From Halorussus rarus (GTDB lineage: Archaea; Halobacteriota; Halobacteria; Halobacteriales; Haladaptataceae), in contig NZ_QPMJ01000002.1 in NCBI RefSeq assembly GCF_003369835.1, positions 1,426,001-1,490,000 on the forward strand: a stretch of DNA of 64,000 nt. The letters run 5' to 3'. A model generated the notes under the pieces. That model saw only the letters and a program-made list of their open reading frames with translations, was not told the DNA's origin and made no database searches. Shown here piece by piece: positions 60,968 through 64,000 of the stretch. A program made the position numbers and the translations under genes. Numbering within the stretch: the first letter of the stretch is position 1; every line of letters starts with the position of its first letter.

Positions 60968-62455
60968 TCAGTTCTCGGCCACCGCGACCGACAGGTTCCC
61001 CTCCTCGACGGTCAGGTCCGTCCCGCGCACGAAGCCGTCGGACCCGGCGAGGACGACCGTCCACTCCTCGCCGGGCGACCGGACGTCCATCGTCGCGCCG
61101 TCGACCGTCCAGGTCCCGTTCGCGGCCGGCGCGCGGGCGTCGAGCGACGCCGCGAACGCCGCGGCGAACTCGCTGGCGTTCGCGGGGTCGTCCCACCGGA
61201 GCGCCCACGCGTAGCTGGCGTCGCCGGTCGCGCGCCGGAACGTGTACAGCGTGTCGTTACCCCAGCCGGCGGCGCCGCGCGCGGCGCGCGACTCGTTCAG
61301 CCCGTTCCGGAGCGCGACGCGGACGAACGGCTCGCCCAGCGTGTCGGTCCCGGCCCGCCGCCAGGCCGACCCGGCGGCGTTCACCGAGACGGGCAGCGGT
61401 CGCGCGGGCTCGACGCCCGGCGGGTAGCCGTGGAGCACCTGCTCGCCGGTCCGGGGCGGGCGCTCGTAGACCGCCGCCAGCCGGTCTGGCGAGTCGACCC
61501 GGCCCGCGACGTAGCGGTGGCCGGCGATGTACCGGAGGTTCGCGTACTGCTGGCGGCTCCCCGGCGCGAGCCGCCGGTCGTATTCGGTGTAGAACTCGGA
61601 GTTGAGCCGGTCGCCGGGGACGTACCGCCGGAGGTACGCGTCGGTCGCGACCACCGCCGCGCCCTCCAGCACGCTCCGGACCACGAACCGGTCGTCGGTG
61701 GTCGAGCCCGAGAGCGCCCGGCGGAGCTGCGCGCTCCGGCGGTTCTTGAACTGGACGTAGTGGACGTACTCGTGGGCCAGCACCCACTCCATCGACGAGG
61801 CGGTGTAGTTCGCCGGCGGATAGAGCCGGATTCCGCCGAACAGGGTGGTGGCGCCGTTGGGAATCCGGCGGCGCTCGGACCGGTTGAGCGTCGGCTCGGA
61901 CTCGACGCCCGCGAGCTGCCAGAACCGGTAGAGCTCGAGCGACCGGCCGCGGTCGGCGGTCGCGTCGTCCTCCGCGGTGGTGGTATCCTCGGCAGCGTCG
62001 TCGTCGGCCGGCGCGGCGGTCTCCGGCGCGGTCGTGTCGTCATCGGAAGTCGTGTCGTTCCCCGGGCCCGCGTCGCCGTCCGCGGTGTCGTTGCCGAACC
62101 GGTCGTCGACCACGTAGACGTACTCCGGCGGGGTGACGTTCGTGCCGAGGAGGCGCTGGACGCGGGCGAAGACTAGGGTCTGGTTCACCGGGAGCGGCGC
62201 GCCCCGGGCCTCGATGGTGCCGGTATCGGCGTCAGTCGCGCCCGACGCGGCGGTCGTCGCAGTCGCCGCGGTCGTCTCACCGGGTGGCTCCGACGCGGTC
62301 GGCGGCTCGCCGGTCGTGGCGGACGACGCCGTCGTCGAGGGCTGGTCGGCGACGGCGCGCTGTCCCTCGCGGACGCTCGTCGGGGCGGTGCAGCCGGCGA
62401 CGACGAGCAGCGCGGCGGCGAGCAGCGCCGCGCGGGTCGGGGACGACGCGGCCAT
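60968..62455 (-). CDS. Surface lipoprotein with HExxH (Hvo_1808-like)
   Basis: The 495-residue protein has a lipoprotein signal (VVAGCTAP; Cys at about 22) and a long Thr/Ser/Asp-rich linker (about 25-170) likely to be glycosylated. The globular domain contains HEYVHYVQFKNRRSAQLRRAL. HEYVH fits the zincin HExxH consensus, and it is followed by GAAVVATDAYLRRYV, so a membrane-anchored metallopeptidase is possible. The layout resembles the Hvo_1808 family of surface proteins. It is cotranscribed with the lipoprotein upstream (one-base gap). Confidence 0.82.
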   Translation of the reverse strand: MAASSPTRAALLAAALLVVAGCTAPTSVREGQRAVADQPSTTASSATTGEPPTASEPPGETTAATATTAASGATDADTGTIEARGAPLPVNQTLVFARVQRLLGTNVTPPEYVYVVDDRFGNDTADGDAGPGNDTTSDDDTTAPETAAPADDDAAEDTTTAEDDATADRGRSLELYRFWQLAGVESEPTLNRSERRRIPNGATTLFGGIRLYPPANYTASSMEWVLAHEYVHYVQFKNRRSAQLRRALSGSTTDDRFVVRSVLEGAAVVATDAYLRRYVPGDRLNSEFYTEYDRRLAPGSRQQYANLRYIAGHRYVAGRVDSPDRLAAVYERPPRTGEQVLHGYPPGVEPARPLPVSVNAAGSAWRRAGTDTLGEPFVRVALRNGLNESRAARGAAGWGNDTLYTFRRATGDASYAWALRWDDPANASEFAAAFAASLDARAPAANGTWTVDGATMDVRSPGEEWTVVLAGSDGFVRGTDLTVEEGNLSVAVAEN

Positions 62456-62456
62456 G

Positions 62457-63398
62457 TCAGGCGGTCGTGGTCGCGGGCTGGTCGTCCGAGGCGGACGAGG
62501 TCGTCTCCCCGCCCGTCGTGGTCGTCGCGTTCAGACGGTCCTCGAGCGAGACGGCCGTCTCGGCCGCCGGCGGGAGCCGGACCGACACGTCGTCGCCGTA
62601 GCCCGAGAACCGGAGCGTCAGCTCCTGGTGGAGGTCCATCTGCCGGCCGCGCACCGAGACGGTGGAGTTTATCGTGGTGTTCGATCTGACCGGGAGGTGG
62701 CTATCCTCGGCGATCCAGTAGGTGACCGAGACGTTCTCGACCGTGCCGACCGACCTGGTCGAGACGTTGGCCGAGAGGTTCGCGTACCGCTCGGCGTCGG
62801 GCGTGGCCTCCAGCACGTACGCCGCCGTGCCGTCGACCGTCTCCCGTCCGACCAGTTCGACGTCGGAGATGTTCAGGAGCTCGCGCTGGCGGGTCAGCGT
62901 GTCGAGCGACGACCACCGCTGCGAGAAGTTGCCCGAGAGGTTCCTTTGGACCCACTTCGAGGAGAACGCCCGCGTGAGCTGCGGGCTCCGCTGGTAGAGC
63001 GTCCGGTTCACCACGTAGGTCGAGACGCTGTTCGACCGGCCGGCCACCCGGGCGGTCCGGTTGATGCGGAGCTCGCGTTCGGTCCGGTCGACCGCGCCGG
63101 TCGAGTTGGTGACCGTCCGACGCTCGACGTTATTCGACGAGATGAGCGTGACGATGTTGGCGTCGATGCGGTACGTCTCCACGTCGGCCATCGCCGAGAC
63201 GGCCGCTCGCTTGACCGCCGCGGCGTCCGCGGACGTCGCGGTGGAGGGGCCGTCGGCTTCGGCGGAACCGGTCGTGGTCGGGTCGACCGTGGTCGCGTCG
63301 GTCGTCGTCGCGGGGTCGGTCCCGCTGCCCGAACAGCCCGCCAGGACGACGAGCGAGGCCAGGAGGAGGGCGACGAGCGTACGCCGTGCGTTCGACAT
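62457..63398 (-). CDS. Haloarchaeal lipoprotein (LolA/DUF7537-like)
   Basis: The 313-residue protein starts with a lipobox signal (SLVVLAGCSGS; Cys at about 22) and a Thr-rich linker. The main domain (about 55-290) alternates beta strands such as YRIDANIVTLIS, GTAAYVLEATPD and HQELTLRFSGYG. This pattern is common in secreted haloarchaeal proteins that resemble LolA-like lipid carriers. It ends in a Thr/Ser tail. The ATG at 63398 directly precedes the signal peptide; the frame is open 12 codons further upstream but that would break the signal. Confidence 0.8.
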   Translation of the reverse strand: MSNARRTLVALLLASLVVLAGCSGSGTDPATTTDATTVDPTTTGSAEADGPSTATSADAAAVKRAAVSAMADVETYRIDANIVTLISSNNVERRTVTNSTGAVDRTERELRINRTARVAGRSNSVSTYVVNRTLYQRSPQLTRAFSSKWVQRNLSGNFSQRWSSLDTLTRQRELLNISDVELVGRETVDGTAAYVLEATPDAERYANLSANVSTRSVGTVENVSVTYWIAEDSHLPVRSNTTINSTVSVRGRQMDLHQELTLRFSGYGDDVSVRLPPAAETAVSLEDRLNATTTTGGETTSSASDDQPATTTA

Positions 63399-63532
63399 CG
63401 GGGAAAGTACCGGTATCTGACAGCATAAAACCATCGATGACCCAACAGATCGGGGCTCTCCCGGACGGCCGAGGTCGGTGACACCCCCGTCGTCTCGACA
63501 TCGTCACCCGGTCGCGCGGGACGCCGACGCAG

Positions 63533-63546
63533 GGATAAAAGATAAA
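63533..63546 (+). promoter_or_regulatory. AT-rich promoter element of the terminal gene
   Basis: GGATAAAAGATAAA lies 31-44 bases before the ATG at 63577 and is the only TATA-like stretch in the gap between the divergent genes. Confidence 0.4.
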
Positions 63547-63576
63547 CCTACCCGCGCCTTACGGTCGCCGACCAGA

Positions 63577-64000
63577 ATGGAAGAGAGCGTTTCGGGCTTC
63601 AAGCTCCGCGGCACGTGGGGCGACATCGTCGAACACGGCGAGCGCATCACCGAGGCACTCCGCGAGGCCGACGCGTCCGGCGACGCCTACGAGGAGTGGG
63701 ACGAGTGGCGGCCCAAGCACCACGAGCGGCTCGGCGAGGACGTCTCGGAGAAGACCGCCGAGCAGGCCTCCGTCGGCGAGGGCGAGGGCGAGAAGAAGGG
63801 CAAGGCGCCCGACGACGACCTCAAGACCGCGGGCGAGAAGATAAGCGAGTCCTACGAGAAGCTCGAGGACGAGAAGACCGACGAGGCCGTCGACAAGTGG
63901 CAGGACTCGGTGAGCTACGTCGCCCGCGCGGCCGACTCCGCGAGCCGGAAGGCGCTCCGGAAGGTCGAGGACACCGTCTACCAGAAGGTGATGACCCGGC
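63577..64000 (+). CDS. Partial acidic helical protein (DUF5828-like), cut by window end
   Basis: The first 141 codons are present. The protein begins MEESVSGFKLRGTWGDIVEHG, followed by acidic helices (DAYEEWDEWRPKHHERLGEDV, GEKISESYEKLEDEK, DSVSYVARAADSASRKALRKVED). It resembles a conserved haloarchaeal family of unknown function (DUF5828, from memory) with a long charged helical region. No catalytic motif is visible in the part shown. Confidence 0.7.
   Translation, partial: MEESVSGFKLRGTWGDIVEHGERITEALREADASGDAYEEWDEWRPKHHERLGEDVSEKTAEQASVGEGEGEKKGKAPDDDLKTAGEKISESYEKLEDEKTDEAVDKWQDSVSYVARAADSASRKALRKVEDTVYQKVMTR

Overview
The window is chromosomal DNA from a haloarchaeon (class Halobacteria). 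It is very GC-rich with G/C at most third codon positions. Its predicted proteins are strongly acidic, and TATA-like boxes often sit 24-31 bases before the start codon, the spacing of leaderless haloarchaeal transcripts. Typical haloarchaeal genes are present: plant-type 2Fe-2S ferredoxin, XPD-like helicase, LysW-dependent arginine genes, Tat-exported binding protein, lipobox surface proteins and CxxC mini-proteins. The genus cannot be fixed from the sequence. No rRNA, tRNA, CRISPR array, transposase or replication origin was seen.

Layout. 1-5555: start of a zinc-ribbon gene leaving the window, M29 aminopeptidase with a fossil copy of its 3' end, threonine aldolase, membrane-tethered winged-helix protein, phosphoesterase and a ZnT9-like CDF transporter. 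5643-10107: XPD-type helicase, LigT-like protein and a GAF histidine kinase. 10242-19717: arginine biosynthesis in order: possible Arg-rich leader peptide, argG, argH, then lysW-lysX-argC-argB-argD-lysK-argF, the last six genes overlapping by 1-4 bases. Glutamate is probably carried on the C-terminal Glu of LysW, converted to ornithine, released by LysK and passed through ArgF, ArgG and ArgH. 19918-25431: manganese catalase, two paralogous membrane proteins and a truncated third, CapA-like protein, regulator and threonine synthase. 25560-36610: coiled-coil protein, 7TM/PAS histidine kinase, two MFS carriers, HtpX, aspartoacylase-like and MBL hydrolases, glutamine synthetase-like enzyme and SerA.

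36891-41347 is the most unusual block. A two-helix membrane protein with 36 near-perfect tetrapeptide repeats (valine or leucine at every fourth position) is translationally coupled to the first of three tandem PiT-family transporters, whose signature motifs lack the usual aspartates. 41444-49377: ferredoxin, universal stress protein, methyltransferase, prepilin peptidase and a polyamine-type ABC transporter whose ATPase gene is divergent from the other three. 49506-60207: S9 peptidase, second stress protein, upp, several small zinc-ribbon and membrane proteins, an ArsA-like ATPase coupled to a 99-residue partner, CstA, a cupin and a conserved hypothetical. 60706-64000: a small CxxC protein, two lipoproteins (one with HExxH) and an acidic protein leaving the window.

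The strongest non-gene signals are a hairpin preserved by synonymous covariation in both histidine kinase genes, an attenuator-like leader before argG, a 105-bp palindromic element bracketed by a 46-bp repeat of a gene end, and a 21-bp motif present three times.
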